DNA of 34,100 bases from Spirochaetia bacterium (GTDB lineage Bacteria > Spirochaetota > Leptospiria > Leptospirales > Leptonemataceae), in contig JAIOPQ010000016.1 in assembly GCA_021413825.1 (NCBI GenBank), forward strand, positions 1-34,100, written 5' to 3'. Below, piece after piece: positions 1 to 7,964 of the stretch. How positions within the stretch are numbered: the first letter of the stretch is position 1; each line of letters starts with the position of its first letter. The notes beneath the pieces were generated by a model. It did not search any database. It saw only the letters and a list, made by a program, of their open reading frames with translations, and was not told where the DNA came from. The position numbers and the translations under genes were made by a program.

Positions 1-474
1 CAATCCTACGGGGACACCAATGGGTGAAAGACGGTTGCGCTCACTTTCAAAACTCGAAAGATATTGAAGGCGATTGGTCTCTTCCTTGCTCGCCAGAGAG
101 CCGGCAGCGGGACAAACATCGATTTGCTTGGTTACTGTTATTATGCTGAACAGGAAACCAGCTGCAGATAGAGCCATATCAGCTGGATAAACCATCTCGC
201 GATATAAAATTGAAAATGCACCTTTCTCTTTTGAAGTCGCGACCCTAACCTCTTCCGCACTCATGTCGTTGAATGGTAGATGAAACAACGCATAGCCCAC
301 GCGTTTTGCATATACTGGCCTGCATCCACGTTCACCGGATGCAACCGTCAAACCCGGTGCGACTTTCTGGAGATTCCGATCTCTGATAAACCCGGGTGAA
401 GTCTGGTTCCAACCAGTGGCGCATGAACTTAAAAATGCAATCAACAACAGAAGAACAGGGCTTACTAATTTCAT
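1..474 (-). CDS. Exported lipoprotein, C-terminus cut by window edge
   Basis: Reading the minus strand from the ATG at 474, the frame is open through base 1 with no stop, giving at least 158 residues. The product begins MKLVSPVLLLLIAFLSSCATG, a short lysine-containing signal sequence with hydrophobic core and lipobox LSSC (Cys18), so it should be cleaved by signal peptidase II and lipidated. A ribosome site GAGGAG lies 8 nt before the ATG and fixes the start. After the Cys there is a polar stretch, then a hydrophobic segment around residues 95-110 (ADMALSAAGFLFSIITV). I do not recognise a domain, and the role is unknown. It is divergent from tetR with 144 bp between starts. The lipoprotein call is firm; the C-terminus lies outside the window. 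Confidence 0.75.
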   Translation of the reverse strand, partial: MKLVSPVLLLLIAFLSSCATGWNQTSPGFIRDRNLQKVAPGLTVASGERGCRPVYAKRVGYALFHLPFNDMSAEEVRVATSKEKGAFSILYREMVYPADMALSAAGFLFSIITVTKQIDVCPAAGSLASKEETNRLQYLSSFESERNRLSPIGVPVGL

Positions 475-581
475 ACGGCAGGCTCCTCAATCCGCAAAAG
501 CCGTGCAAATCCTTTTCCGCATCGGGCCTTACCTGGAATGTCAAGAAGTTGTCAGGACTCTACGCCAATCTCGAGATCGAG

Positions 582-610
582 TTGACTACTCTGCATACCG
601 CGGAATGATC
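582..610 (+). promoter_or_regulatory. Probable tetR promoter, possibly giving a leaderless mRNA
   Basis: TTGACT (582-587) is followed at 16-17 bp by AATGAT or ATGATC (604-610), a fair sigma-70 pair that overlaps the palindrome at 601-616. Transcription would begin near 616-618, at or beside the GTG at 619, and no Shine-Dalgarno precedes that GTG. The promoter is inferred from spacing only. Confidence 0.4.
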
Positions 611-616
611 ATTCCG
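601..616. promoter_or_regulatory. Palindromic operator upstream of tetR
   Basis: CGGAATGATCATTCCG is a perfect 16-bp palindrome ending two bases before the tetR GTG. Its half-site CGGAATGA recurs in the palindrome at 1246-1265 before the SDR gene. GAATGA/TCATTC half-sites resemble known TetR-family operators such as that of Bacillus FadR. Autoregulation by the adjacent TetR protein is the simplest reading. Confidence 0.65.
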
Positions 617-618
617 AA

Positions 619-1206
619 GTGAAAAAGTCCCGCGCACCAGCCGTCACACAGGATGCAAACAGGAAAGAAGCCATACTCACAGCCGCGCTCACTCTGTTTT
701 CTCAAAAGGGATACGATGGCACACCTGTTCCAGAAATTGCGGAAGCGGCAGAGGTCGGTGTTGGAACCATTTATCGATATTTTGGCGATAAGGCAGATGT
801 TGTAAATTCACTCTATTCATCCTGGAAACTGCGGATGCAAAAACAAATGCTTCAGGGGCTTGAGCCAACGCTGGATCATCAAACCGGTTTCAAACTACTC
901 TGCAGGCACGTACTCGAATTCGCGAGAGAGCACCCGGTCGCATTTACGTTTCTAGAAACCCACAACCATCAGCCGTATTTGAACCGATCCAGCCTGAAGA
1001 TTGAAACCACGTTCATGGATTTCATCCAAAGCTTTGTGCGCGAGGGGCAACGAAAGAAACGCATTCGGTCCGTAGACCCGGATCTATTGATTGCTCTTGT
1101 ATATGGCGCCCTTGTGGGAGTGTTCAAGTTAACAGGTGGCCAGCTAAGCAACGCACAGATCGAATCGGCAGCAGACTCCTGCTGGGAAATGGCAAGAAAA
1201 TCCTGA
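619..1206 (+). CDS. TetR/AcrR family transcriptional regulator
   Basis: A 195-aa protein of normal TetR length. The N-terminal DNA-binding domain is clear: RKEAILTAALTLFSQKGYDG, then the helix-turn-helix with VPEIAEAAEVGVGTIYRYFGDKADVV (about residues 38-63). The all-alpha C-terminal half is the ligand and dimer domain and does not identify an inducer. The start is a GTG at 619 with no Shine-Dalgarno; a palindrome ends three bases upstream and a -35-like TTGACT lies at 582. The downstream SDR gene has a related palindrome in its promoter, so this protein probably represses both itself and the SDR (and perhaps ilvD) operon. Ligand unknown; the operator style suggests an acyl-CoA or other hydrophobic compound, which is inference. 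Confidence 0.88.
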   Translation: MKKSRAPAVTQDANRKEAILTAALTLFSQKGYDGTPVPEIAEAAEVGVGTIYRYFGDKADVVNSLYSSWKLRMQKQMLQGLEPTLDHQTGFKLLCRHVLEFAREHPVAFTFLETHNHQPYLNRSSLKIETTFMDFIQSFVREGQRKKRIRSVDPDLLIALVYGALVGVFKLTGGQLSNAQIESAADSCWEMARKS

Positions 1207-1225
1207 CATCATACCCGTATTCTGT

Positions 1226-1254
1226 TTGACGTTATTTCTGGTATGCGGAATGAA
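1226..1254 (+). promoter_or_regulatory. Probable promoter of the SDR-ilvD unit
   Basis: TTGACG (1226-1231) followed after 17 bp by AATGAA (1249-1254). The -10 is poor but lies inside the palindrome at 1246-1265, as in the tetR promoter. A repressor bound there would block RNA polymerase. Confidence 0.35.
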
Positions 1255-1265
1255 CGTTCATTCCG
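1246..1265. promoter_or_regulatory. Palindromic operator upstream of the SDR gene
   Basis: CGGAATGAACGTTCATTCCG is a perfect 20-bp palindrome 47 bp before the SDR ATG. It has the same CGGAATGA half-site as the tetR operator, with a 4-bp centre (ACGT) that the tetR copy lacks. The GAATGA-N4-TCATTC layout matches the spacing of FadR-type TetR operators. Confidence 0.7.
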
Positions 1266-1312
1266 GTCAATAAGATACAGGTTACAGAGAAGCCGGATCA
1301 ACAGAGGTTTTT

Positions 1313-2179
1313 ATGGGAAAAGCATTCAAAGAACGTTATCCGGGTCATGCACTGATCACAGGGGCATCCGGCGGAATTGGTGAGGCCTTTGCGCGAAAAC
1401 TTGCAAAACTGGGAGTGAACCTGGTGCTTGTTGCGCGGCGCAAGTCCAGGCTGGATGAAATCGCAGCTGAGCTGACGCAGGCCTACGGAATTCAAGTTCA
1501 TACGATTGGTCTGGACCTGCTGGCACGTGATGCTCATTCAAAGATCAAGTCCGAGCTCGACACAAAGAAGATTCAAATCGGGATGCTTGTGAATAACGTT
1601 GGATTTGGAACGTTTGGGCGATTCCATGAATTGTCAGTAGAGAAAGAACTGGAAATGATCGATCTGAACTGTCGCTTGCCAGTTGCGCTTACAGCTATGG
1701 TGCTACCTGAAATGATTCAGCGCAAAAACGGCGCGCTTATTTTCCTGGGGAGTGTTGGATCGTATCAACCCACGCCATTCTTTACAACCTACGGCGCAAC
1801 CAAGGCTTTTGATCTAATGTTTGGTGAGGGATTGTGGGCGGAGCTAAAACCACATGGCGTCGACGTGATTGTCCTGACTCCAGGGTTTACTCGAACTGAA
1901 TTCCAGAATACTGCGGGCAACCGCGAACAAAAAGCTGTAATGGGCTGGCAAACGGCTGATCAGGTTGTCGACATATGCTTGAACAAGCTGGGAAAGACGT
2001 TATCTGTAGTTCCCGGCATTGGCAATTTTCTCCTGATCTGGTTCATTCGTTTTACACCGAGATTTCTAGCGGCAAAGCTTGCGTATAAGATCAGTGATTT
2101 GAACCACCGCAAATGCAAGCGACTTGACGGCAGCTTCTCTGATATCGACAAAGGGAAATGGCCACAAAGACCGAACTGA
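1313..2179 (+). CDS. Short-chain dehydrogenase/reductase (SDR)
   Basis: A 288-aa classical SDR that should use NAD(P)H in a carbonyl/alcohol oxidoreduction; substrate unknown. Seen: the dinucleotide-binding [12 protein letters not shown] near residues 17-28, an NNVG motif near 91, a catalytic Ser in the GSVG segment and the YxxxK pair in TTYGATKAF. The C-terminus is long, with a hydrophobic segment ([11 protein letters not shown]) that could associate with membrane, as in SDRs acting on lipids. The ATG has an AGAGG site about 6 nt upstream. The gene overlaps the ilvD start by 22 nt, so the two are probably co-transcribed, under the 1246-1265 palindrome. Family is certain; a role in lipid or acyl metabolism is a guess. 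Confidence 0.88.
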   Translation: MGKAFKERYPGHALITGASGGIGEAFARKLAKLGVNLVLVARRKSRLDEIAAELTQAYGIQVHTIGLDLLARDAHSKIKSELDTKKIQIGMLVNNVGFGTFGRFHELSVEKELEMIDLNCRLPVALTAMVLPEMIQRKNGALIFLGSVGSYQPTPFFTTYGATKAFDLMFGEGLWAELKPHGVDVIVLTPGFTRTEFQNTAGNREQKAVMGWQTADQVVDICLNKLGKTLSVVPGIGNFLLIWFIRFTPRFLAAKLAYKISDLNHRKCKRLDGSFSDIDKGKWPQRPN

Positions 2180-3859
2180 ACTGGAATAGTAAACAAATCA
2201 CCGAGGGCGATCGTCGCTCGCCCAACCGTGCGATGATGCGGGCTGTTGGATTCTCCGATGAGGATTTCAAAAAGCCAGTTGTAGGTGTGGCAAGCGGACA
2301 TAGCACGATCACGCCATGCAATGCGGGAATTCGACCGCTGGAAGAAGCGGGCAGCAAAGGGATTCAAACTGCAGGCGGAATGCCACAGACTTTTGGAACC
2401 ATTACGATTTCAGATGGAATCAGTATGGGCACACAGGGAATGAAACTTTCCCTCGTGAGCCGCGAAGTCATAGCAGATAGTATAGAAACAGTTTGTCGTG
2501 GGCAATTGATGGATGGCGTTCTGGCTATCGGTGGTTGCGATAAGAATCTTCCAGGTGCCCTAATGGGGATGGCAAGACTGGATATCCCGGCCATTTTTGT
2601 TTATGGGGGAACCATTCTTCCAGGAAAGCACAAAGGCCAGGATATCAATATCGTTTCAGTTTTTGAAGCAGTTGGTTCATTCAGTGCGGGCAAGATTTCG
2701 CGCGAAGACATGGACGATATTGAACGACATGCCTGTCCCTCTTCCGGAAGTTGCGGCGGAATGTACACTGCAAATACGATGTCGAGTGCAATCGAAGCGC
2801 TGGGTATGAGCTTGCCTAACTCGTCGCAAATGGCCGCGCCCACGGAAGAAAAACTCAATTCAGCCTTCGCAAGCGGCGAAGCCCTTGTGAACTTAATCAA
2901 GAACGACATTAGACCGCATGACATCATGACACGCGAGGCATTTGAAAACGCAATCGCCGTGGTAATGGCAACCGGCGGTTCTACCAATGCAGTTTTGCAT
3001 CTAATGGCAATCGCACATGATATGCATGTTCCGTTGAAGTTAGACGACTTTGAAGAGATTGCTCGCAAAGTTCCTCACATCGTGGATCTGCGTCCTTCCG
3101 GACGTTATCTGGCAGTGGACTTTCATCGCGTAGGCGGAGTACCTCTCGTAATGAAGATGCTTTTGAAAGAAGGTCTAATTCATGGCAATTGTATGACCGT
3201 AACAGGCAAGACCGTTGCTGAGAATCTGAAAGATACACCGGACGCTCCTCCTATGGGACAGGACGTTGTGGTTCCATTTCGCTCACCGATTTATAAACGC
3301 GGACACCTGGTGATCTTGCGCGGTAACCTGGCTCCAGGTGGAGCAGTTGCAAAAATCTCTGGCGTAAAGAATCCAGCCATCACGGGGGAAGCTAAGATCT
3401 TCGATTCGGAAGAAGAATGCATGGATGCAATTCTGTCAGATAAGATTGTTGCAGGTGACATCATAGTAATTCGCTACGAAGGTCCAAAAGGTGGACCCAA
3501 AAGGTGGACCGGGGATGCGCGAAATGCTCGCTCCCACATCAGCGCTCATTGGCAAAGGCCTCGGTGATTCAGTGGGACTCATTACAGATGGCCGATTTTC
3601 AGGCGGAACATACGGCATGGTTGTAGGTCACGTTGCACCTGAGGCATCGCTAGGTGGCCCAATCGCATTACTACGCGAAGGTGACGTTGTAACAATCGAT
3701 GCTGCGGATAATTTGCTGCAGGTTCATCTGACAGAAGAAGAACTGGAAGCCCGGGCCAAAGAATGGAATGCACCGGAACCAACGGCCAGGCGTGGTGTTT
3801 TGTATAAATATGCAAAGCTAGTTGGATCGGCTGAGTTTGGCGCAATAACGGACGGCTAA
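2158..3859 (+). pseudogene. ilvD: Dihydroxy-acid dehydratase, frameshifted by a 13-bp duplication
   Basis: IlvD converts 2,3-dihydroxyacids to 2-oxoacids in isoleucine/valine synthesis with an Fe-S cluster. The reading frame from the ATG at 2158 shows the family well: PCN (Cys54), GGCDKNLPG (Cys127) and [14 protein letters not shown] (Cys199). After EGPKGGP it enters another frame and stops at 3567. The rest of the protein ([19 protein letters not shown], then [21 protein letters not shown]) continues in a second frame to the TAA at 3857-3859. Bases 3484-3496 are repeated exactly at 3497-3509; removing one copy restores a continuous 562-aa IlvD of normal length. As written, the first product lacks about 90 C-terminal residues, including the conserved DGRFSGG motif. 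Either a real recent mutation or an assembly or sequencing error. Confidence 0.85.
3484..3509. repeat. 13-bp tandem duplication inside ilvD
   Basis: CCAAAAGGTGGAC occurs twice head to tail (3484-3496 and 3497-3509). The extra copy shifts the ilvD frame by +1. The first copy lies inside a small inverted repeat, GGTCCA-AAAGG-TGGACC (3481-3497), which could favour slippage. Confidence 0.95.
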
Positions 3860-3881
3860 GGTCAACTCAGGTGGACGACCC

Positions 3882-4268
3882 TTAGACTCGCATCTTAATA
3901 TCTTTATATGCAGTTTCAATTAGCCGGGTCAGCGCCTGCTCGTTGATCTCTGTGTTTTGCCTGAGCTTAACATGACGCATTCGTTTTCCAGTACCTTCTA
4001 AAAGGGACGTGGGATCTTCTAATTCTGCTCCAAGAAAAAAACCTACATTTACATGCGCTGTAAAAGTATTTACATACGCAAACGCGGCGTCTCCCACGCA
4101 TGCGATTGGATGACCGTCATTGATGGTCTCCCTGACATCTGGTCCGCATCCTCGCATCAAGGAAAACCATTGTCGTGCAATGGCGCCTAACTCCCCGCGT
4201 TGCTTAAACCAGGCATCAATAGCAGGATCCCGTCTCATTGTTGGCTGCAACCTGAACAGTCCTTCCAT
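3882..4268 (-). CDS. DUF1801 (YdhG-like) domain protein
   Basis: A 128-aa single-domain protein of the YdhG/DUF1801 type: DPAIDAWFKQRGELGAIARQWFSLMRGCGPDVRETINDGHP, then FAYVNTFTAHVNVGFFLGAELEDPTSLLEGTGKRMRHVKL and a final helix. This fold has been linked to a frataxin-like iron-binding role in Bacillus, but most members are uncharacterised. The start chosen is the ATG at 4268 because AGGAGG sits 5 nt before it; the in-frame ATG at 4286 lies just before that ribosome site and would put it inside the coding region. It converges on ilvD, ending 22 bp from its stop. A second, longer DUF1801 protein is encoded at 4856. Confidence 0.82.
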   Translation of the reverse strand: MEGLFRLQPTMRRDPAIDAWFKQRGELGAIARQWFSLMRGCGPDVRETINDGHPIACVGDAAFAYVNTFTAHVNVGFFLGAELEDPTSLLEGTGKRMRHVKLRQNTEINEQALTRLIETAYKDIKMRV

Positions 4269-4438
4269 CAGAACCTCCTGGCGCATTCTGCCGATTGCCT
4301 ATTGAATCGTCCAGCGGAACCATTCAAAAAAAAACAGGCTTGACCTACTCTCTGGCCAAATCCAATTCCCATGCATGATCCCAAAGCTCGATGTCGCCTG
4401 TACAGAAGTTACCTTTTTTGTTTCCGCAGGTTGAAAAA

Positions 4439-4846
4439 ATGTCTGAACCAGTTTTAGTAGCATTCCTATTCGCAGACCGTGTAATTACAGAAGACAATCA
4501 GAAGAAGGGAATCATTGGAACCTTTACGCGTTTTCATTCACAGCAATTTCCGGTATCCTTTCCGCTCTGGTTTATCTATACCGCAATCACGAACATTAGC
4601 CCCGGCAAACATCCAATGGGCATTACAATTACAAGCATCGATACAAAGCAGGTCATTCTGTCTGTAAATGCCGACCTTGACGCATCGAGTCCCGGGAATT
4701 TAGACGATGTTGTTGAACTTTCTGTTCCGGTCGTGAACGTTGTGTTCCCCCAGGAAGGCAAGTATGATGTTTCTGTAGTCATGGATGGAGAGACTCTGGG
4801 AAGCAGATCTTTGCTTGTGAACCAGATTTCCGCTCCCCCAATCTGA
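4439..4846 (+). CDS. DUF6941-like small protein
   Basis: A 135-aa protein beginning MSEPVLVAFLFADRVITED. The N-terminal pattern (hydrophobic strand, C/A-DRV, short charged turn, then GIIGTFTRFHSQQFP) and the beta-rich remainder resemble the uncharacterised DUF6941 group, probably a beta-sandwich. There is no signal peptide, so it should be cytoplasmic. I prefer the ATG at 4439 (GCAGG upstream) over the in-frame ATG at 4391, which has no ribosome site and adds 16 unlike residues. It ends 9 nt before the next gene, whose own ribosome site lies in the gap, so the two probably form an operon. Function unknown; the family label is from memory of its sequence pattern. Confidence 0.72.
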   Translation: MSEPVLVAFLFADRVITEDNQKKGIIGTFTRFHSQQFPVSFPLWFIYTAITNISPGKHPMGITITSIDTKQVILSVNADLDASSPGNLDDVVELSVPVVNVVFPQEGKYDVSVVMDGETLGSRSLLVNQISAPPI

Positions 4847-4855
4847 AGGGTAATC

Positions 4856-5413
4856 GTGAAAAAAGTAAACTCTATAGAAGAATATATCCAGGGATTTCCA
4901 GAATCCACGCAAACTCTGCTCAGGCAAATGCGCCTTGCAATTCAAAAAGCTGCACCTACAGCAACTGAAAAAATAAGCTATAGTATCCCCACGTTCTATC
5001 TGCATGAAAACCTGGTGCATTTTGCGGGGTATAAGAATCATATTGGATTCTATCCTGGCGGCAGTGCTCTTGCAGAATTCGGCCCTGACATCAAAGGATA
5101 CGTTTTCGCAAAAGGCTCAATTCAGTTTCCAATGGACCAGAAGTTGCCGCTAAAGCTCATTCAGAAAATCGTAAAGTTTCGCGTGGCTGTTGTTTCACGC
5201 GAGTACACGTCAACTAGCCCCTTCGAAACGCTTGCAGCGCCGGCACAACGGGCACTTGGAAACGCAAAAATCAAGTCTCTAAATCAACTTTCGAAATTCA
5301 CCGAAAACCAAATCGCAACGCTACATGGCATGGGACCCAACGCCCTTTCCAAACTGAAAATCCTGATGCAAAAGCAAAGAGTCAAGTTTAGGAAGGCTGC
5401 AAAGAAAACGTAG
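4856..5413 (+). CDS. DUF1801 protein with C-terminal helix-hairpin-helix extension
   Basis: A 185-aa protein. Residues 1-115 are a DUF1801/YdhG domain (IEEYIQGFPESTQTLLRQMRLAIQKAAP, then EKISYSIPTFYL, HIGFYPGGSAL and FPMDQKLPLKLIQKIVKFR). Residues 120-175 resemble a helix-hairpin-helix unit like the RNA polymerase alpha C-terminal domain (APAQRALGNAKIKSLNQLSKFTENQIATLHGMGPNALSKL), ending in a basic tail. This pairing suggests nucleic-acid contact by a DUF1801 protein, which is inference. The start is GTG at 4856 with GAAGGG 5 nt upstream. It follows the previous gene by 9 nt. The product is probably cytoplasmic. Confidence 0.82.
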   Translation: MKKVNSIEEYIQGFPESTQTLLRQMRLAIQKAAPTATEKISYSIPTFYLHENLVHFAGYKNHIGFYPGGSALAEFGPDIKGYVFAKGSIQFPMDQKLPLKLIQKIVKFRVAVVSREYTSTSPFETLAAPAQRALGNAKIKSLNQLSKFTENQIATLHGMGPNALSKLKILMQKQRVKFRKAAKKT

Positions 5414-5481
5414 ACCGTTTCGTAAAAAATCGCGGCCCGAGATACGCCTGTGGCAGGTCGCATGTTTTTAGAGGAGCTTGT

Positions 5482-5820
5482 ATGGGAAAGTGTGGAACGA
5501 TTCTGGATTCCTCGACCAACCAAAACATGTTGACTGTAAGCAAGAAAGAGGATACGTTTGAAAGCAATATGCTCGATACGTACGGAATCTACAGCAGGCT
5601 CAAACGAGCCCGAGCATCCGACGCAGTATCGCGTGAAATCGCCATGATCTTTGGCCAAATGGTTGAAGGAAAGCTCGCAACCAAACAGGATTTAGCAGTT
5701 CTGGAAAAGGACTTGAAGACAGAAATTGCCGCGTCTCGTGCAGAAACACTACGATGGATTGTGGGCATGATGATTGCCCAAACCGGCCTGCTATTTGCGG
5801 CAATCAAAGCCCTAACTTAA
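5482..5820 (+). CDS. Small coiled-coil, tail-anchored membrane protein (DUF1640-like)
   Basis: A 112-aa protein with a strong ribosome site (AGAGGAG, 5 nt before the ATG). Residues 30-65 are helical and charged (YSRLKRARASDAVSREIAMIF); residues 65-90 form a heptad-like stretch (ATKQDLAVLEKDLKTEIAASRAE); and residues 91-110 are one hydrophobic helix near the end (WIVGMMIAQTGLLFAAIKAL). The LATKQDLAxLEKDLKTEI pattern plus one terminal membrane segment is typical of DUF1640-like coiled-coil proteins, which are common beside many unrelated genes in bacteria. It should insert in the inner membrane and oligomerise. Function unknown. Confidence 0.75.
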   Translation: MGKCGTILDSSTNQNMLTVSKKEDTFESNMLDTYGIYSRLKRARASDAVSREIAMIFGQMVEGKLATKQDLAVLEKDLKTEIAASRAETLRWIVGMMIAQTGLLFAAIKALT

Positions 5821-5850
5821 AATCAGTGTTTCCCGGTTATCTACCACAAC

Positions 5851-5879
5851 CTGACCTTTGGATCCGAATGTGACATAAT
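5851..5879 (+). promoter_or_regulatory. Probable sigma-70 promoter of the mutase-meaB operon
   Basis: CTGACC (5851-5856), a 17-bp spacer and CATAAT (5874-5879). A start near 5886 would give a leader of about 65 nt to the ATG at 5952. No cobalamin riboswitch elements were recognised in that leader. Confidence 0.5.
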
Positions 5880-5951
5880 CCAGCGCCGGGACTCACGGAT
5901 TCCAGGCGTTTTTTGAATGCCGCCCCTGGGCCTGGGCTCGAAATTGGCCTC

Positions 5952-7964
5952 ATGGCGCAAGATCATCTCATAGTAGATCAAACGGGAAAACCCACCAGGG
6001 ACAAACCCTGGATTTTTAGAACGTATGCGGGCCACACAAGTGCCAGGGCCTCAAACGAATTATATAAGAAGAATCTGGCTACAGGACAAACTGGACTTTC
6101 CATCGCATTCGATCTGCCCACTCAGTGCGGCTATTCTTCGGATCATTCCATAGCTAAACCGGAAATTGGTAAGGTAGGAGTTCCAATCAATAGCCTGGAC
6201 GATTTTCATCTGCTGTTTGCTGAAATTCCGCTCGAGCAGATGAATACTTCAATGACGATTAACGCTACTTCCATGTGGCTACTGTCGCTCTACATCGCGC
6301 TTGCCCGCGAGCGCGGTGAAGACCCACGTAAACTTCAAGGCACTACGCAAAACGACATTGTAAAAGAATATCTGGCACGCGGTACTTATATTTTTCCTCC
6401 ACAGGCATCCTTGCGGATGATAGCAGAAATGTACGAGTACTGCCTAAGGGAAGTACCGGAATGGAATCCATCAAATATCTGCTCGTATCATTTACAGGAA
6501 GCTGGGGCGACTCCCAATCAGGAGCTTGCATTCGCTCTCGCCAACGCTGTGGGAATGCTCGACCTAATTCGAGAGCGCGGAAAGTTCACGCAGGATGAAT
6601 TTGAGAAGTGTGTGGGTCGCATCAGTTATTTTGTAAACGCAGGGATTCGTTTTGTTGAAGAGATGTGCAAGATGCGCGCGTTTACTGAGCTCTGGGAAGA
6701 GATCACGAGCAACCGTTATGCGGTAAAGAATCCAAAGTATCGCATGTTCCGCTACGGTGTGCAGGTAAACTCCCTTGGGCTAACAGAAGCGCAGCCAGAA
6801 AACAATGCATGGCGCATCCTGATTGAAGCTCTTGGCGTAACGTTGAGTAAGAAAGCGCGTTGTCGCGCACTACAGCTTCCGGCCTGGAATGAAGCTCTTT
6901 CACTTCCACGTCCCTGGGATCAGCAATGGGCTTTAAGACTGCAGCAGATCCTTGCATATGAAACCGATTTGCTTGAGTATCCGGATCTATTCGACGGAAG
7001 CAAGGTAGTTGAATCAAAGGTTACCGCACTCAAAGACGAATGCAGAACAGAACTTGAAAAAATCCTGGCTATGGGTGGTGTGCGCGCTGCTGTAGAGAAC
7101 GGATATCTCAAAAGCTCGCTCGTAAAATCCATGTCTGAGCGCGTGAGCAAAATCAATTCCGGTGAACTTCTTGTAGTTGGAATCAACAAATGGAAAGAAG
7201 GGATTCGCTCGCCTCTGCTCTCAGGCGAAGATGGTGGGATTTTCAAAGTAGATGTTGCAAAAGTAAAAGAGACAATTGAGAACCTGGAAACAACAAAGAA
7301 GAAACGGGATCCAGCAAAAGTCGCAAAGACTCTCGCGGATCTAAAAGAAGCGGCCAAAAGCGGCACTAATATGATGGAACCGTCGATTGCTTGTGCTCTT
7401 GCTCGCGTTACTACTGGAGAATGGGCTGATGCGCTTCGCGAAGTATTCGGCGAATACAGACCGTCAACCGGCATTGAAGGGCAAAAACTACTCCTCGAAG
7501 ACGAGCGAGTGCAGAGTGTTCGCGGTCGAGTCGAAGCATTTATCAAGAACCACGGCCACAGGCCGCGTATTGTAGTTGGTAAACCAGGACTCGATGGGCA
7601 TTCAAACGGTGCTGAGATGATTGCAGTGACTGCAAGGCATTCCGGCTTTGACGTGATCTATTCGGGAATTCGCCTGACTCCAGAAGAAATCGTGCAAAGC
7701 GCAGTAGAAGAAAACGCAGATGTAATTGGCGTTTCAATTCTCAGTGGATCGCACATTGAACTGGCAGGCCAGATCAATAGTCAGCTCAAGAAAATGGGGG
7801 CAGAGAAGATTCCTGTAGTATTTGGTGGAATCATTCCGCGTGAGGATTTTAAGGCACTTGAAGATCAGGGAATTAGCAAGGTGTTCACACCCTCTGATTA
7901 TCAACTGATGGATATTATGGATTCGATTCTGACTGTTGTGGAAGGAAAGGAGAAAGTGCGATAG
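5952..7964 (+). CDS. Adenosylcobalamin-dependent acyl-CoA mutase, ethylmalonyl-CoA mutase (MeaA) type
   Basis: A single-chain B12 mutase of 670 aa. The N-terminal TIM barrel carries DKPWIFRTYAGHTSARASN, TGLSIAFDLPTQCGYSSDH, MTINATSMWLLSLYIALA, LQGTTQNDIVKEYLARGTYI and SYHLQEAGAT. The C-terminal Rossmann domain binds cobalamin through DGHSNG (D548, H550, G553), with SGSHIEL and VVFGGIIP further on. Length, the DKPWIFRTYAGH start and TGEWADALREVFGEYR fit the MeaA/Ecm subclade (ethylmalonyl-CoA to methylsuccinyl-CoA) better than classical methylmalonyl-CoA mutase, but this is from memory and needs a tree. The frame is open from a TTG at 5913; I take the ATG at 5952, which leaves the usual short N-terminus. 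Its stop overlaps the start of meaB. Confidence 0.9.
   Translation: MAQDHLIVDQTGKPTRDKPWIFRTYAGHTSARASNELYKKNLATGQTGLSIAFDLPTQCGYSSDHSIAKPEIGKVGVPINSLDDFHLLFAEIPLEQMNTSMTINATSMWLLSLYIALARERGEDPRKLQGTTQNDIVKEYLARGTYIFPPQASLRMIAEMYEYCLREVPEWNPSNICSYHLQEAGATPNQELAFALANAVGMLDLIRERGKFTQDEFEKCVGRISYFVNAGIRFVEEMCKMRAFTELWEEITSNRYAVKNPKYRMFRYGVQVNSLGLTEAQPENNAWRILIEALGVTLSKKARCRALQLPAWNEALSLPRPWDQQWALRLQQILAYETDLLEYPDLFDGSKVVESKVTALKDECRTELEKILAMGGVRAAVENGYLKSSLVKSMSERVSKINSGELLVVGINKWKEGIRSPLLSGEDGGIFKVDVAKVKETIENLETTKKKRDPAKVAKTLADLKEAAKSGTNMMEPSIACALARVTTGEWADALREVFGEYRPSTGIEGQKLLLEDERVQSVRGRVEAFIKNHGHRPRIVVGKPGLDGHSNGAEMIAVTARHSGFDVIYSGIRLTPEEIVQSAVEENADVIGVSILSGSHIELAGQINSQLKKMGAEKIPVVFGGIIPREDFKALEDQGISKVFTPSDYQLMDIMDSILTVVEGKEKVR

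Noticed and set aside
2158-3567. Programmed frameshift in ilvD
   Set aside because: The exact 13-bp duplication explains the shift fully, and IlvD is not a known recoding target.
5821-5951. Cobalamin riboswitch before the B12 mutase
   Set aside because: The leader is short and I see none of the conserved B12-box elements.
7387-7546. Long minus-strand and shifted plus-strand frames inside the mutase gene
   Set aside because: They are shadows of a strongly conserved coding sequence.
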